This document shows, one piece after another, positions 18,689 to 27,638 of a stretch of DNA of 64,000 nt (position 1 is its first letter; every line of letters begins with the position of its first letter). The notes under the pieces are model-generated. The model had not been told where the DNA came from and ran no database searches. It saw only the letters and a list, made by a program, of their open reading frames with translations. The stretch lies in the NCBI RefSeq assembly GCF_003049665.1, contig NZ_PYWM01000004.1, positions 124,001 through 188,000 of the forward strand. Direction: 5' to 3'. This DNA comes from Lysinibacillus mangiferihumi. Lineage in GTDB: Bacteria; Bacillota; Bacilli; Bacillales_A; Planococcaceae. The translations under genes and the position numbers were made by a program.

Positions 18689-18839
18689 GTACAACATTCC
18701 TACTAATCGTTCATAAATATAACATTTTTGCAGAATGAAATAAACTATTTTGAGCAAAATCAATAATAGAAATCATCCTTTCCTTACTTTCGGCGCAAAC
18801 ATTTGGACATAAATTCCTCAATACCCCCATGTTTTTTCC

Positions 18840-21134
18840 TTAATTATCATATTGATGAATAAGCACCTGTCGAGGCTTGCTTCCCTCTGGAGGTCCTACA
18901 ATACCGCGTTGTTCCATCTGATCGACAATGCGCGCAGCACGCGAATAGCCAATACGGAAGCGACGTTGTAGCATCGATACCGAGGCGGTCTGCATATTCA
19001 CTACTAATTGCACGGCCTCGTCAAATAATTCATCCGTTTCTTCTAAAACAGTCTCTTCTTCACTTGGAATCATCTCTTCCTGGTACTGTGCTTTTTGTTG
19101 TTCTATAACAAAATCAACAACCGCTTCTACTTCCTGATCAGATAAAAAGGCACCTTGCACGCGTTTCGGCTTCGATGCACCAGCAGGTAAAAATAACATA
19201 TCGCCACGTCCAAGCAGGCGCTCTGCTCCACCCATATCTAAAATCGTTCTCGAATCAATTGCAGATGATACTGCAAACGCGATTCGAGATGGGATATTCG
19301 CCTTAATAACACCCGTTAGAACGTCTACACTTGGTCTTTGTGTCGCTAATATTAAATGGATGCCCGCTGCTCGCGCCATTTGTGCTAAACGCGTAATGGA
19401 ATCTTCGACGTCATTTGAGGCAACCATCATTAGGTCTGCTAATTCATCTACAATAACTACGATGTATGGCAATTTAGGGTGCTTTTCCTCTGTTTGTTCA
19501 TTGACCTTTTGGACATGCCCATTATAACCTTCAATATTTCTTGTGCCCGTATGTGAAAATAAATCGTAGCGTCGTTCCATTTCTGAAACGACCTTTTTCA
19601 GTGCTTGTGACGCTTTGCGCGCATCGGTTACAACCGGTGCTAACAAATGAGGGATTCCATTATAAACATTCAATTCCACCATTTTCGGGTCAATCATCAT
19701 CAGCTTGACTTCATGTGGCTTTGTACGCATTAGTATGGATACGACAATGCCATTTATACACACACTTTTTCCGCTGCCCGTTGAACCTGCCACAAGTAAA
19801 TGCGGCATTTTATTGAGTTCTGCTAACACCGCTTGTCCTGTAATATCACGTCCTAAAGCTACTTGTAATAACGATTCCGGCTTTGCTCCGTCTTTTGACT
19901 CTAGTACTTCTCGCAATGTAACGATTGCTACCTCACTATTTGGAACTTCAATACCAATGGCAGACTTTCCAGGAATCGGCGCCTCCATCCGAATATCTTT
20001 CGCTGCAAGTGCCAATGCAAGATCATCTTGTAAGTTGACAATTTTACTGACTTTTACACCAATATCCGGTAAAATCTCATACTTTGTTACAGCAGGTCCC
20101 AAATGAACTTGTGTCACTTTGGCTTTTACACCAAAGCTTTGCAATGTTTGCTCTAGCTTTTTCGCATTTGCCTGAATAACGGAATATTCACCGCTTTGGT
20201 CATGTTGTGGAGGCATTTGTAATAGATTGAATGAAGGTAACTGATAATCTGCATTTTCCACAGCGTCTGCACTACCAATATGAACATCATCAATAAGCTC
20301 TCCGTCTTCAATCTCCACAGGCTCTACAGTCTGCAATGTTTCTACTCGCTCATGTGAAACGTTTTGCGTAAAGGCAGAAATAATTGGCTCATGAGGAACT
20401 TCCTCTTCTTCCTCATAGGCTGCTGGCGCGTGATTGACCGCTGCCACCTCGTCTGTACTTTCCGCTCTGGAACGGCGACTTTTCGGTTTCTTTGGCGTAT
20501 TTTTTTTCTTTTCTTGCTGTTTTTTTTGCCATTTTCCAAAGAGCACAGGCATTTTTTCAGCTAAATATGGAACGAGTGCTTTTCCTGTTACTAAAATTAA
20601 ACCGATAAAGAAAAGTACCCAAGCTACCACTTTAGCTCCTGTGGCTTCAAATAATACATGAAGACCGCTAAATAACAGTGCACCTACCATTCCACCGCCA
20701 AGTGCATTACTTCGATGGACTACACCATCCGTATCGATTAATATTCGCCATGACTCCCTCAAAACAGACTCCGATAATAAACCACCTGATTTTGTTAATT
20801 GCTCAAATAAAATACCATGACTAAAAATAGTCAAGCTCATAACAATGAGAACCATCCCTAACATAAGCCGGTCCTTTAGGCTTACTTTTTTCTGTCCAAT
20901 CATAAGAAGCAATGCGACAAATATAAGCATAAATGGCACTGCAAAATGTAAATTCCCTAAAAGAAACATGGCAATGGTTTGTAAAATACGCCCAATCATG
21001 CCATATTCAAAAATCATAATGACCGCAATCGCGATTAAGATGAGCCCTAAAATTTCGTACATGAGCGGATGCATTTCTTTTTTATCGGATGTTGGTTTTG
21101 CTTTCGTGACTTTTTTCCTTTTATTACTTGCCAT
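18840..21134 (-). CDS. spoIIIE: DNA translocase SpoIIIE/FtsK
   Basis: A 764-residue membrane-anchored DNA pump that moves the chromosome into the forespore and clears trapped DNA at septa. Four or five N-terminal membrane helices (about residues 20-170) are followed by a charged linker, the motor domain with Walker [14 protein letters not shown] and Walker [10 protein letters not shown], and a C-terminal winged-helix gamma domain ([20 protein letters not shown]) that reads oriented chromosomal sequences. ATG 21134 (MASNKRKK) has GAAGGTG at 7 nt. B. subtilis SpoIIIE is about 790 residues. It lies downstream of rnjB as in related genomes. Confidence 0.96.
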   Translation of the reverse strand: MASNKRKKVTKAKPTSDKKEMHPLMYEILGLILIAIAVIMIFEYGMIGRILQTIAMFLLGNLHFAVPFMLIFVALLLMIGQKKVSLKDRLMLGMVLIVMSLTIFSHGILFEQLTKSGGLLSESVLRESWRILIDTDGVVHRSNALGGGMVGALLFSGLHVLFEATGAKVVAWVLFFIGLILVTGKALVPYLAEKMPVLFGKWQKKQQEKKKNTPKKPKSRRSRAESTDEVAAVNHAPAAYEEEEEVPHEPIISAFTQNVSHERVETLQTVEPVEIEDGELIDDVHIGSADAVENADYQLPSFNLLQMPPQHDQSGEYSVIQANAKKLEQTLQSFGVKAKVTQVHLGPAVTKYEILPDIGVKVSKIVNLQDDLALALAAKDIRMEAPIPGKSAIGIEVPNSEVAIVTLREVLESKDGAKPESLLQVALGRDITGQAVLAELNKMPHLLVAGSTGSGKSVCINGIVVSILMRTKPHEVKLMMIDPKMVELNVYNGIPHLLAPVVTDARKASQALKKVVSEMERRYDLFSHTGTRNIEGYNGHVQKVNEQTEEKHPKLPYIVVIVDELADLMMVASNDVEDSITRLAQMARAAGIHLILATQRPSVDVLTGVIKANIPSRIAFAVSSAIDSRTILDMGGAERLLGRGDMLFLPAGASKPKRVQGAFLSDQEVEAVVDFVIEQQKAQYQEEMIPSEEETVLEETDELFDEAVQLVVNMQTASVSMLQRRFRIGYSRAARIVDQMEQRGIVGPPEGSKPRQVLIHQYDN

Positions 21135-21176
21135 CTTTTTCACCTTCTTTTGCAATCCATTCTATATATGTAGCGA

Positions 21177-21206
21177 ATAATATCATGTAGAACTCGATTA
21201 TTTCAA
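21177..21206 (-). promoter_or_regulatory. Probable SigA promoter of spoIIIE
   Basis: Minus-strand TTGAAA (21201-21206), 18-nt spacer, TATTAT (21177-21182), overlapping the T-tract of the preceding terminator. Confidence 0.45.
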
Positions 21207-21246
21207 AAAAAGGATTTTCCACCGTTTTATCGGCAAGAAAATCCTT
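21204..21246 (-). terminator. Terminator downstream of rnjB
   Basis: Minus-strand AAGGATTTTC / GAAAATCCTT stem with an inner CCG-CGG pairing, followed by seven T residues; about 200 nt after the rnjB stop. Confidence 0.82.
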
Positions 21247-21444
21247 CCTCCTTCGCTACTTCTTCAAAGCTTGCTCTACTTTCGATTCTATCAAAAAAAC
21301 AAGCTTATTTTGAAGTGCTTGACTATGTCATGTCACATTTTCATGTAAGACATTTTCATCCTTTTGACATTCAATCGGTAACGCAACGCTGCAAAATGTG
21401 GCGTCACTCGTTAGCAACATGCGTTAAAGAAATCTTTTAAAATT

Positions 21445-23112
21445 TTAATACTCCATAATGATTGGGATAATCATTGGGCGGCGCTTCGTTTTTTGGAATA
21501 AATAAGTATTTAATGTATCACGAATTTCTTGCTTAATGTTTGTCCATTCGAAAGTATCTTTCCCAACATATTTTTCAATCACGTTTTTCGCAATTTCAGA
21601 TGCTTCCACCATTAGTTGTTCTGACTCACGCACATAGACGAAACCACGCGATAAAATTTCGGGACCTGAAGCAATTTTCTTTTGTGCACGGTTTAAAGTG
21701 ACAACAACAATGAATATACCATCTTGAGAAAGTAATTTACGATCACGTAAAACAATATTTCCAACATCGCCGACACCGATACCGTCTATTAATACATTTC
21801 CAGCTTGTACACGACCACTCATTCGCATTTTGCCATTTTTATATTCGACAATATCACCTTTATCAGCGATAAAAATTTGTGATTTTTGCATACCAAGCTG
21901 TTGTGCTAACTTAGAGTGTGCAATCAACATACGATATTCCCCTTGAACTGGAATAAAGTATTTCGGCTGCATTAAATTCAACATTAGTTTTAAATCTTCT
22001 TGGCTACCGTGACCTGATACATGGACATTTTTACTCGATGTCAAAATTTCAGCTCCAGCTTTTGCGATGGAGTTCATCGTATTGGCCATTTGCACTTCCA
22101 TCCCAGGAGACGGCGTAAACGTAATGAGTACTGTATCATTTTGTTTAATTTTAATGTCTCGATGATGCTTACGAACAATTTTCTCTAACGCATCTAACGG
22201 TTCGCCTCTATTACCCGTTGCGATAATAATAATTTCTTCTTCTTGATATTTTTGCATCTCAGAGATTGGAATAATCGTATCTTCTTCTACCGTTAAGTAC
22301 CCTAACTGTACACCTAAATCAACAGCTTTTTCTAAAGGTTTCCCCACAATAACCACTTTGCGGAACGATTTTTGCGCTTGCGTTAGGACTTGTTGAATAC
22401 GAATGAAATTAGACGCATAGACAGCTACTAAAATACGACCTGGTGCCGAATGGAATGTTTTTGATAATTGCTCTTCAATCACAATTTCAGATGTCGTATA
22501 GCCTGGTCGCTCTGCTTCACAAGACTCCGATAGTAAGATAAATACGCCTTCTTCACCTAACTGTGCCATTTTGGCTAAATCCGGTTTAAACTTACCTGTT
22601 GCCGATTGGTCGAATTTAAACTCTCCAGTATGAACAATCGCTCCTTCAGAAGTATGGAACACAACCCCTAACGAATCGGGAATACTATGTGTTGTATGGA
22701 AGAATGTCACATACGTAGAGTTGAAATTCATACGGCTACGATTTGTTACTTCAAAGAATTTCACCTGATGTGGTGCAGGTAATTCCTTTAAATGTTCTTT
22801 GGCAAGTGCAATCGTTAATTTTGATCCATACACTGGTGCCTTCACTTTTTGTAAAATATAAGCGATTGACCCAATGGCATCCTCATGACCATGTGTTAAG
22901 AAAATCCCTTTCACACGCTCTTTGTTTTCTTCTAAATACGTAATATCAGGTATTACGATGTCAATGCCCAACATCTCGTCTTCTGGGAACATTAAACCGC
23001 TATCTACTACAAATAGCTCTTCGTCAATTTCTACTACGCACATTGCTTTTCCAATTTCGCCCACACCGCCTAGTGGAATGATGCGAATTAATTCATTTTT
23101 CTTTTTTGTCAA
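21445..23112 (-). CDS. rnjB: Ribonuclease J2
   Basis: A metallo-beta-lactamase/beta-CASP ribonuclease that works with RNase J1 in 5'-end RNA decay and maturation. From TTG 23112 the product is 555 residues, the same length as B. subtilis RNase J2; this start has TTAGGAGG at 7 nt, whereas the longer frame begins in unrelated sequence. The metal motif reads THGHEDAIG: the second His of the usual HxHxDH is Ala, as in B. subtilis RNase J2 and unlike J1, so catalytic activity is probably weak. C-terminal residues end in RPMIIPIIMEY. Confidence 0.94.
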   Translation of the reverse strand: MTKKKNELIRIIPLGGVGEIGKAMCVVEIDEELFVVDSGLMFPEDEMLGIDIVIPDITYLEENKERVKGIFLTHGHEDAIGSIAYILQKVKAPVYGSKLTIALAKEHLKELPAPHQVKFFEVTNRSRMNFNSTYVTFFHTTHSIPDSLGVVFHTSEGAIVHTGEFKFDQSATGKFKPDLAKMAQLGEEGVFILLSESCEAERPGYTTSEIVIEEQLSKTFHSAPGRILVAVYASNFIRIQQVLTQAQKSFRKVVIVGKPLEKAVDLGVQLGYLTVEEDTIIPISEMQKYQEEEIIIIATGNRGEPLDALEKIVRKHHRDIKIKQNDTVLITFTPSPGMEVQMANTMNSIAKAGAEILTSSKNVHVSGHGSQEDLKLMLNLMQPKYFIPVQGEYRMLIAHSKLAQQLGMQKSQIFIADKGDIVEYKNGKMRMSGRVQAGNVLIDGIGVGDVGNIVLRDRKLLSQDGIFIVVVTLNRAQKKIASGPEILSRGFVYVRESEQLMVEASEIAKNVIEKYVGKDTFEWTNIKQEIRDTLNTYLFQKTKRRPMIIPIIMEY

Positions 23113-23197
23113 TTTGTTTCCTCCTAAAAAATATCCCGAACAGCAACCACTTATTTTCATTATACGGTTTGCAAGGCTTTTGCACAAATTATTTTAA

Positions 23198-23384
23198 GTG
23201 CCAGTCACCCAAACAATTCTAGCGTAAAAAACCACTACGCTTTCCGCGGGCACGGAGTAAGCCGAAACGCCTCGCTAACACGTGGTTTGTTGCGGCTTAC
23301 ACCTGCGCGTTTTCACTGGATTCTGCCTTGAATTTTTACCTAGCTTGTGATGAAATTGTTTGAAATTGTTTGAGTGTCTGGCAC
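23198..23384. repeat. Intergenic palindromic repeat element (MITE/REP-like)
   Basis: A 187-bp element bounded by inverted 21-bp arms (left GTGCCAGTCACCCAAACAATT, right AATTGTTTGAGTGTCTGGCAC after complementing, 19 of 21 positions match). Inside are further complementary parts around GCTTTCCGCGGGCACGGAGTAAGCC and CGGCTTACACCTGCGCG. It lies between dapA and rnjB and carries no ORF. The right end shows a 10-bp tandem duplication GAAATTGTTT. It resembles dispersed intergenic repeats of Bacillaceae; the family name is not known to me. Confidence 0.72.
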
Positions 23385-23393
23385 CGCAACAAT

Positions 23394-23439
23394 AAAAAAA
23401 CTATAGATAAACTCTTCTTGGCGAGTTTATCTATAGTTT
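23394..23439 (-). terminator. Terminator of dapA
   Basis: Minus-strand 17-bp perfect stem AAACTATAGATAAACTC / GAGTTTATCTATAGTTT, 8-nt loop, TTTTTTT tail; immediately after dapA. Confidence 0.92.
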
Positions 23440-23445
23440 CACTTA

Positions 23446-24345
23446 TTATCTAAAATTTTTAGCTTTTTCTTGGTACGTTTCCCATATTTGGTCGAAGTTA
23501 GCTTTTTCTTCATCTGTCATTTCTACCATTGGTAGTCGAACATTTAATGTGTCAAAGCCTAATTTTGTCATCGCATATTTGATTGGTGAAGGATTCGGTT
23601 GTGCAAACAGTGCACGCACTAAAGGTAATAATGCTCGATGAATTTTTGCAGCCTGTTCATGCTTTCCTTCTTCAAATAATTTTATCATTAACTGCATATC
23701 ATTTCCGACAACGTGTGAAGCAACTGAAATGACACCAGCCCCACCAATTGCCAGCAACGGTAATGTTAATCCGTCATCCCCGCTATAAACTAAAAAATCA
23801 TCTGCAGCGTCAACGTTTTCAATAATATCGCCCATTTGATCTAAATTCCCGCTCGCCTCTTTAATCCATGAGATATTAGGAATTTTACTTAAATCAACAG
23901 ACGTCTCATAGGCAACGTTTATACCTGTACGTCCTGGTACATTATAAAGCATCACAGGCAGCTTTGTTTCTTTTGCAATCGTCTCAAAGTGCGCGTAAAT
24001 ACCTCGTTGGTTTGGTTTATTGTAATAAGGTGCTACTAACATAATACCATCCGCACCATTTTCCTCAGCCTTATGCGTCATCGCGATGGAATAGGCTGTT
24101 TCATTGTCCCCTGTACCTGCAATAACTGGTACACGACCCGCTACTTTTTCTACCGTAAATCGTACAACTTCAATTTTTTCTTCTGTGGTCATCGTTGGGT
24201 TTTCAGAGGTTGTGCCACATGCAACAATGCAATCCGTACCATTATCTATTAAATAATTAATAATACGTTCTAGTTCTGGATAATTAATCGTGCCATCATC
24301 TTTAAACGGCGTAATCATCGCCGTTCCAATTCGACCTAAATTCAT
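23446..24345 (-). CDS. dapA: 4-hydroxy-tetrahydrodipicolinate synthase
   Basis: A 299-residue TIM-barrel aldolase condensing pyruvate with aspartate semialdehyde, the first step towards lysine, diaminopimelate and dipicolinate. Motifs: GTTSENPTM (pyruvate carboxylate binding), YNVPGRT (catalytic Tyr), and WIKEASG with the Schiff-base lysine. ATG 24345 follows AGAGGGGTG. It is 13 nt downstream of asd; the aspartokinase gene dapG usually found between asd and dapA is absent here. Its substrate comes from Asd and its product feeds DpaA/DpaB in the sporulating mother cell. Confidence 0.97.
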   Translation of the reverse strand: MNLGRIGTAMITPFKDDGTINYPELERIINYLIDNGTDCIVACGTTSENPTMTTEEKIEVVRFTVEKVAGRVPVIAGTGDNETAYSIAMTHKAEENGADGIMLVAPYYNKPNQRGIYAHFETIAKETKLPVMLYNVPGRTGINVAYETSVDLSKIPNISWIKEASGNLDQMGDIIENVDAADDFLVYSGDDGLTLPLLAIGGAGVISVASHVVGNDMQLMIKLFEEGKHEQAAKIHRALLPLVRALFAQPNPSPIKYAMTKLGFDTLNVRLPMVEMTDEEKANFDQIWETYQEKAKNFR

Positions 24346-24358
24346 CCTTACACCCCTC

Positions 24359-25396
24359 TTATAGTAAGTTATCCTCAAGCATTGCTTCTGCAATTTGGAT
24401 AGAGTTCAATGCAGCGCCTTTTAATAAATTATCTGATACGATCCATAGATGGAATCCTTTTTTATTGTCTAAGTCTTGACGGATACGTCCTACAAAAGTA
24501 GCATCTTCACCTTCAGCATAAATCGGCATTGGGTAAGTTTGTGTTGCGATATCATCCTGTAATACAATTCCAGGTGCATGACGTAATACTTCGAAAATCC
24601 CTTCAACTGAAGTTTCCTTCTCTACTTCAATATAAACAGATTCAGAGTGTCCTGAAACAACTGGTACACGTACGCAAGTAGCAGCAACTTTTAGTTCTGG
24701 TGCATGCATAATTTTCTTCGTTTCATTAATCATTTTCATTTCTTCGTATGTAAAGCCATTGTCTGTAAATTTATCAATTTGTGGAATGACATTACGAGCA
24801 ATCGGGAAATGACGTTTGTCGCCACCACTTGGTAAAATATTTGCTTCTACATCCTTACCTGCATCCCAGTTTGCGCTTTGTGCTTTTAGTTCTTCAATTG
24901 CTGAAATACCTGCACCAGAAACAGCTTGGTACGTCGATACCAATACTTTCGTTAAACCAAATGTTGCACGGATTGGTTCAAGTGCTGCAACCATTTGAAT
25001 AGTCGAGCAGTTTGGATTTGCAATAATGCCCTTATGTTTTGCAAGATCGCCGCGATTCACTTCAGGTACAACTAGTGGTACCTCTGGATCCATACGGAAA
25101 TGGCTCGTATTGTCAATGACTACTGCCCCGCGTTTTGCCGCTTCTGGCGCTAGCACTGCCGATACAGAACCACCCGCAGAGAATAAAGCGACATTGACGC
25201 CTTCAAAAGCTTCAGGTGTCGCTTCTTCAATTGTATACGTCTCACCATTAAATTCGATTGGTTTTCCTGCAGAACGTGCAGAAGCTAAAAACTTAATCTG
25301 TCCGATTGGAAATTTTCGTTTAATTAGCTGTTCCATCATTTTTGAACCTACTGCTCCTGTTGCACCTACAACCGCAACTGTTAACTGCTTAGTCAT
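24359..25396 (-). CDS. asd: Aspartate-semialdehyde dehydrogenase
   Basis: A 345-residue NADPH-dependent enzyme reducing aspartyl phosphate to aspartate semialdehyde. N-terminal VAVVGATGAVG is the nucleotide-binding loop and ANPNCSTIQ carries the catalytic Cys. A second motif GHSESV contains the catalytic His. It stands between dpaB and dapA and feeds lysine, threonine, methionine, peptidoglycan and dipicolinate synthesis. The 82-nt gap from dpaB shows no terminator, so read-through from the spoVF operon is possible. Confidence 0.97.
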   Translation of the reverse strand: MTKQLTVAVVGATGAVGSKMMEQLIKRKFPIGQIKFLASARSAGKPIEFNGETYTIEEATPEAFEGVNVALFSAGGSVSAVLAPEAAKRGAVVIDNTSHFRMDPEVPLVVPEVNRGDLAKHKGIIANPNCSTIQMVAALEPIRATFGLTKVLVSTYQAVSGAGISAIEELKAQSANWDAGKDVEANILPSGGDKRHFPIARNVIPQIDKFTDNGFTYEEMKMINETKKIMHAPELKVAATCVRVPVVSGHSESVYIEVEKETSVEGIFEVLRHAPGIVLQDDIATQTYPMPIYAEGEDATFVGRIRQDLDNKKGFHLWIVSDNLLKGAALNSIQIAEAMLEDNLL

Positions 25397-25478
25397 CTGT
25401 CATCTCTCCTTGAATACAAGTTCCATAATGTGTGCTATTGTATCATAAAAATACTGAAAATTGTGTGCAATTAATGAT

Positions 25479-26069
25479 TTATTTGAAATATTGTATCAAC
25501 AGTGGTTGTAATTGCTTTTTCTGCGTAATTGCTGCATGAACCGTGTCGACCATTTGGTCAAAATCAGCAATTAATGAATTGGGTTTTCCATGTGGTGAAT
25601 CCTGACCAAATGGAATAAAGTAGATGTTTTTCGCATTGAGCAGTTTCATAATATTGATGCCATTTAAGCCCAGCGCATCATTTGTAGAAATACCTAGAAC
25701 GACTGGGGAGCCATTTCGCAAAGTTGCCTTTGCAGCCATGAGCACAGGACTATCCGTCGCGGCATTGGCAAATTTACTAATACTATTGCCAGTCATTGGT
25801 GCTATGACCATTGCATCCAACGGATTGGAAGGCCCAAATGGTTCCGCTTCTTTTATAGAAGAAATGACCTTTTCCCCTGTCAAAGCCTCTATTTTCGCAA
25901 TCCATTCTTCCCCTGTTCCAAAACGTGTTGCGGCATGTAATACTGAATGCGTAATAATGGGGATAACGGTCGCCCCTGCATCAATAAAATTTTGAATCTT
26001 TGGTACAACATCTTCATACGTACAATGTGAAGCCGTAATGCCTAAACCAATTCGTTTACCCGTCAGCAA
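25479..26069 (-). CDS. dpaB: Dipicolinate synthase subunit B (SpoVFB)
   Basis: A 196-residue flavoprotein-like subunit (LTGKRIGLGITASHCTYEDV; flavin-binding fold, MVIAPMTGNSISKFA) that with DpaA oxidises dihydrodipicolinate to dipicolinic acid, the calcium-chelated spore-core solute. I place the start at TTG 26069, which has GGAGG at 7 nt and overlaps the end of dpaA by 7 nt, giving tight coupling. Expressed in the mother cell in B. subtilis. Confidence 0.94.
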   Translation of the reverse strand: MLTGKRIGLGITASHCTYEDVVPKIQNFIDAGATVIPIITHSVLHAATRFGTGEEWIAKIEALTGEKVISSIKEAEPFGPSNPLDAMVIAPMTGNSISKFANAATDSPVLMAAKATLRNGSPVVLGISTNDALGLNGINIMKLLNAKNIYFIPFGQDSPHGKPNSLIADFDQMVDTVHAAITQKKQLQPLLIQYFK

Positions 26070-26842
26070 TTTTCTTCCTCCTCTATTGCCTTGCACAAAA
26101 TTTCTGCCGCATCATGTGCAAAGTATTTCCCAGGTAATGATGGCAATAGTACATACGTTTGCAATTGGTCCGCATCAATATCTAAACAGCCTGGCTCCGA
26201 AGCTAAATCATATAACACGGCTGGCACATGATCCTGAAACGATTCTGTAATCCACTTAGCTGGAATCGTATTAATGAAAATCCCATCATGTATGGACCAT
26301 TTTCGATCGTCTAAATTCGAAGCTTTATAGCCATATGCTTTTGCTTCACTCACTTGTACCACTGAACGCGCAACAATATGCACATTAGCGCCCATCTTTA
26401 CGAGTAAAGATGCGAGCATTTTGGCGATGCGACCAAAGCCTGCGATAGTAAAGTTTTGTCCGTAAATACATTTCTGCTCGAGTCCGTAAAATGTGGCGAT
26501 AAATCCCTCCGCCGTCAACCTTGCATTTTGCCAAATAAAAGACTCCTGCTGCAAGTAACAATTCGTGTCATTTTTTTCTAGCAATTGCTTCCAATGCATC
26601 GTTAATCGACCCGTATAAAACTTCACTTGTGATATGCCATACAATTGCTCAACTTCTATCTTCAACGGAAGTATAGGGAGAACAATTTTATTAGGCTGGA
26701 ACTCTAAGACAAGTTTATTTAACTCCTCATTCCAAACAGAAGTTCTTTTATAAAATACTGTACGTGAAGGACTTCGCAACATCGTCGCTAATTCTTTTAA
26801 TCTTGAGTCCTCGCCGATTACCAGCCATTTTTCGTTTTCCAA
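26063..26842 (-). CDS. dpaA: Dipicolinate synthase subunit A (SpoVFA)
   Basis: A 259-residue NAD(P)-binding subunit. The Rossmann motif FTIAGFGRIAKMLASLL (about residues 131-147) and downstream INTIPAKWI and LYDLASEPG segments match the family. It is shorter than the roughly 297-residue B. subtilis protein, mainly in the N-terminal domain, which is also more divergent. ATG 26842 follows ymxH by 9 nt. With dpaB it forms the spoVF operon; a SigK-like promoter lies upstream of ymxH. Confidence 0.9.
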   Translation of the reverse strand: MENEKWLVIGEDSRLKELATMLRSPSRTVFYKRTSVWNEELNKLVLEFQPNKIVLPILPLKIEVEQLYGISQVKFYTGRLTMHWKQLLEKNDTNCYLQQESFIWQNARLTAEGFIATFYGLEQKCIYGQNFTIAGFGRIAKMLASLLVKMGANVHIVARSVVQVSEAKAYGYKASNLDDRKWSIHDGIFINTIPAKWITESFQDHVPAVLYDLASEPGCLDIDADQLQTYVLLPSLPGKYFAHDAAEILCKAIEEEENC

Positions 26843-26851
26843 AAGCTCACC

Positions 26852-27115
26852 TCACTGTAAAAATTCAGACTGTACTGTCGTCGTTTTGTTAAATAAAATA
26901 CGATCTTCTCCAATTAATATAATTTCATGCCACGGAATCATTTCACTAACTTTTACTTTCTTCTTTTGGAATGGCATTTTTTCTTTAATAATCTCAAATC
27001 CATGTATCTTTCCTGTCTGCACATCTAATAGGCATTCTGTGTGTGCCAGTATGCCAAAATGTACACCACCTTCAACTTGAATCAATTCTTTATCCACCAT
27101 TTCAGATAATAGCAT
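26852..27115 (-). CDS. ymxH: YlmC/YmxH family PRC-barrel sporulation protein
   Basis: An 87-residue protein (MLLSEMVDKELIQVEGG...) with a single PRC-barrel-like beta domain. Proteins of the YlmC/YmxH family are found in spore formers and are linked to sporulation, but no molecular role is settled. ATG 27115 follows AAGGAGGGAG. It is first in a ymxH-dpaA-dpaB unit, as in B. subtilis. Upstream lies a divergent ABC cassette instead of the usual mlpA. Confidence 0.88.
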   Translation of the reverse strand: MLLSEMVDKELIQVEGGVHFGILAHTECLLDVQTGKIHGFEIIKEKMPFQKKKVKVSEMIPWHEIILIGEDRILFNKTTTVQSEFLQ

Positions 27116-27144
27116 GCCTCATCTCCCTCCTTGAGCCGTTAACC

Positions 27145-27172
27145 CAATATATGCCGAGTTTTTGCAATTCGT
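27145..27172 (-). promoter_or_regulatory. Candidate SigK promoter of ymxH-dpaA-dpaB
   Basis: Minus-strand AC (27171-27172), 17-nt spacer and CATATATTG (27145-27153), compared with the SigK consensus AC-N16/17-CATANNNTA (last base differs). The spoVF operon is SigK-dependent in B. subtilis. Confidence 0.45.
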
Positions 27173-27196
27173 GCCCCATACAAAAGTACTTCTAGG

Positions 27197-27225
27197 TTGC
27201 AACTTTCATACATACTGTGTATAGT
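27197..27225 (+). promoter_or_regulatory. SigA promoter of the GntR-ABC cassette
   Basis: TTGCAA (27197-27202), 17-nt spacer, TATAGT (27220-27225), about 36 nt before the GTG start of the regulator gene. Confidence 0.65.
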
Positions 27226-27238
27226 GTGTATATACAGT
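27214..27238 (+). promoter_or_regulatory. Operator of the YtrA-type regulator
   Basis: Inverted repeat ACTGTGTATA-GTGTG-TATATACAGT, nine of ten arm positions complementary, overlapping the -10 box. This is the arrangement expected for repression by the adjacent GntR protein. Confidence 0.65.
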
Positions 27239-27260
27239 TATAATCAAGAGGTGAAAATAA

Positions 27261-27638
27261 GTGCGTATCCATTTAAGCAATGCGAGTGATAAACCAATCT
27301 ATGAACAAATTACTGTTCAGCTAAAAGAAGCCATTTTAGCCAATAAGCTTCACGCAGGCGATGCACTACCCTCTATACGTGCACTCGCCAAGGATCTCAA
27401 AATTAGCGTGATGACAACCAAACGAGCATATGCAGATTTAGAGCGAGACGGCTTTATTGAAACGGTAGCGGGAAAAGGTAGCTTTGTTACTGAACGTAAC
27501 CAAGATTTTTTACGTGAGGAGTTATTGCGCCAAGTAGAGGAGCATTTACAAAAAGCCGTCAGAATAGCTAAAACCGCAGGACTTGTAAAAGAGGAGTTAG
27601 TAGACTTACTTTCGTTAATTGTAGAGGAGGACAACTAA
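27261..27638 (+). CDS. GntR family regulator, YtrA subfamily
   Basis: A 125-residue repressor: a GntR winged helix (about residues 1-75, with DALPSIRALAKDLKISVMTT) followed by only a short helical dimerisation tail, the YtrA layout with no large effector domain. Start GTG 27261 with AAGAGGTG upstream. It is directly followed, without spacing, by an ABC ATPase gene; such regulators usually repress their own ABC exporter operon. A dyad on the -10 box supports this. The cue is unknown; relatives respond to cell-envelope-active compounds or, in staphylococcal PmtR, to exported peptides. Confidence 0.9.
   Translation: MRIHLSNASDKPIYEQITVQLKEAILANKLHAGDALPSIRALAKDLKISVMTTKRAYADLERDGFIETVAGKGSFVTERNQDFLREELLRQVEEHLQKAVRIAKTAGLVKEELVDLLSLIVEEDN

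Larger units (their letters stand above)
21135..21444 (-). other. rnjB-spoIIIE intergenic region
   Basis: 310 nt without a gene: about 200 nt of A/T-rich sequence after rnjB including an inverted repeat AAGCTTG/CAAGCTT with a long loop (near 21261-21305), then a terminator (21204-21246) and the probable spoIIIE promoter (21177-21206). Confidence 0.6.

Noticed and set aside
23113-23187. ATG/TTG starts upstream of the RNase J2 TTG
   Set aside because: They add 25 unrelated residues and leave the TTAGGAGG site inside the gene.
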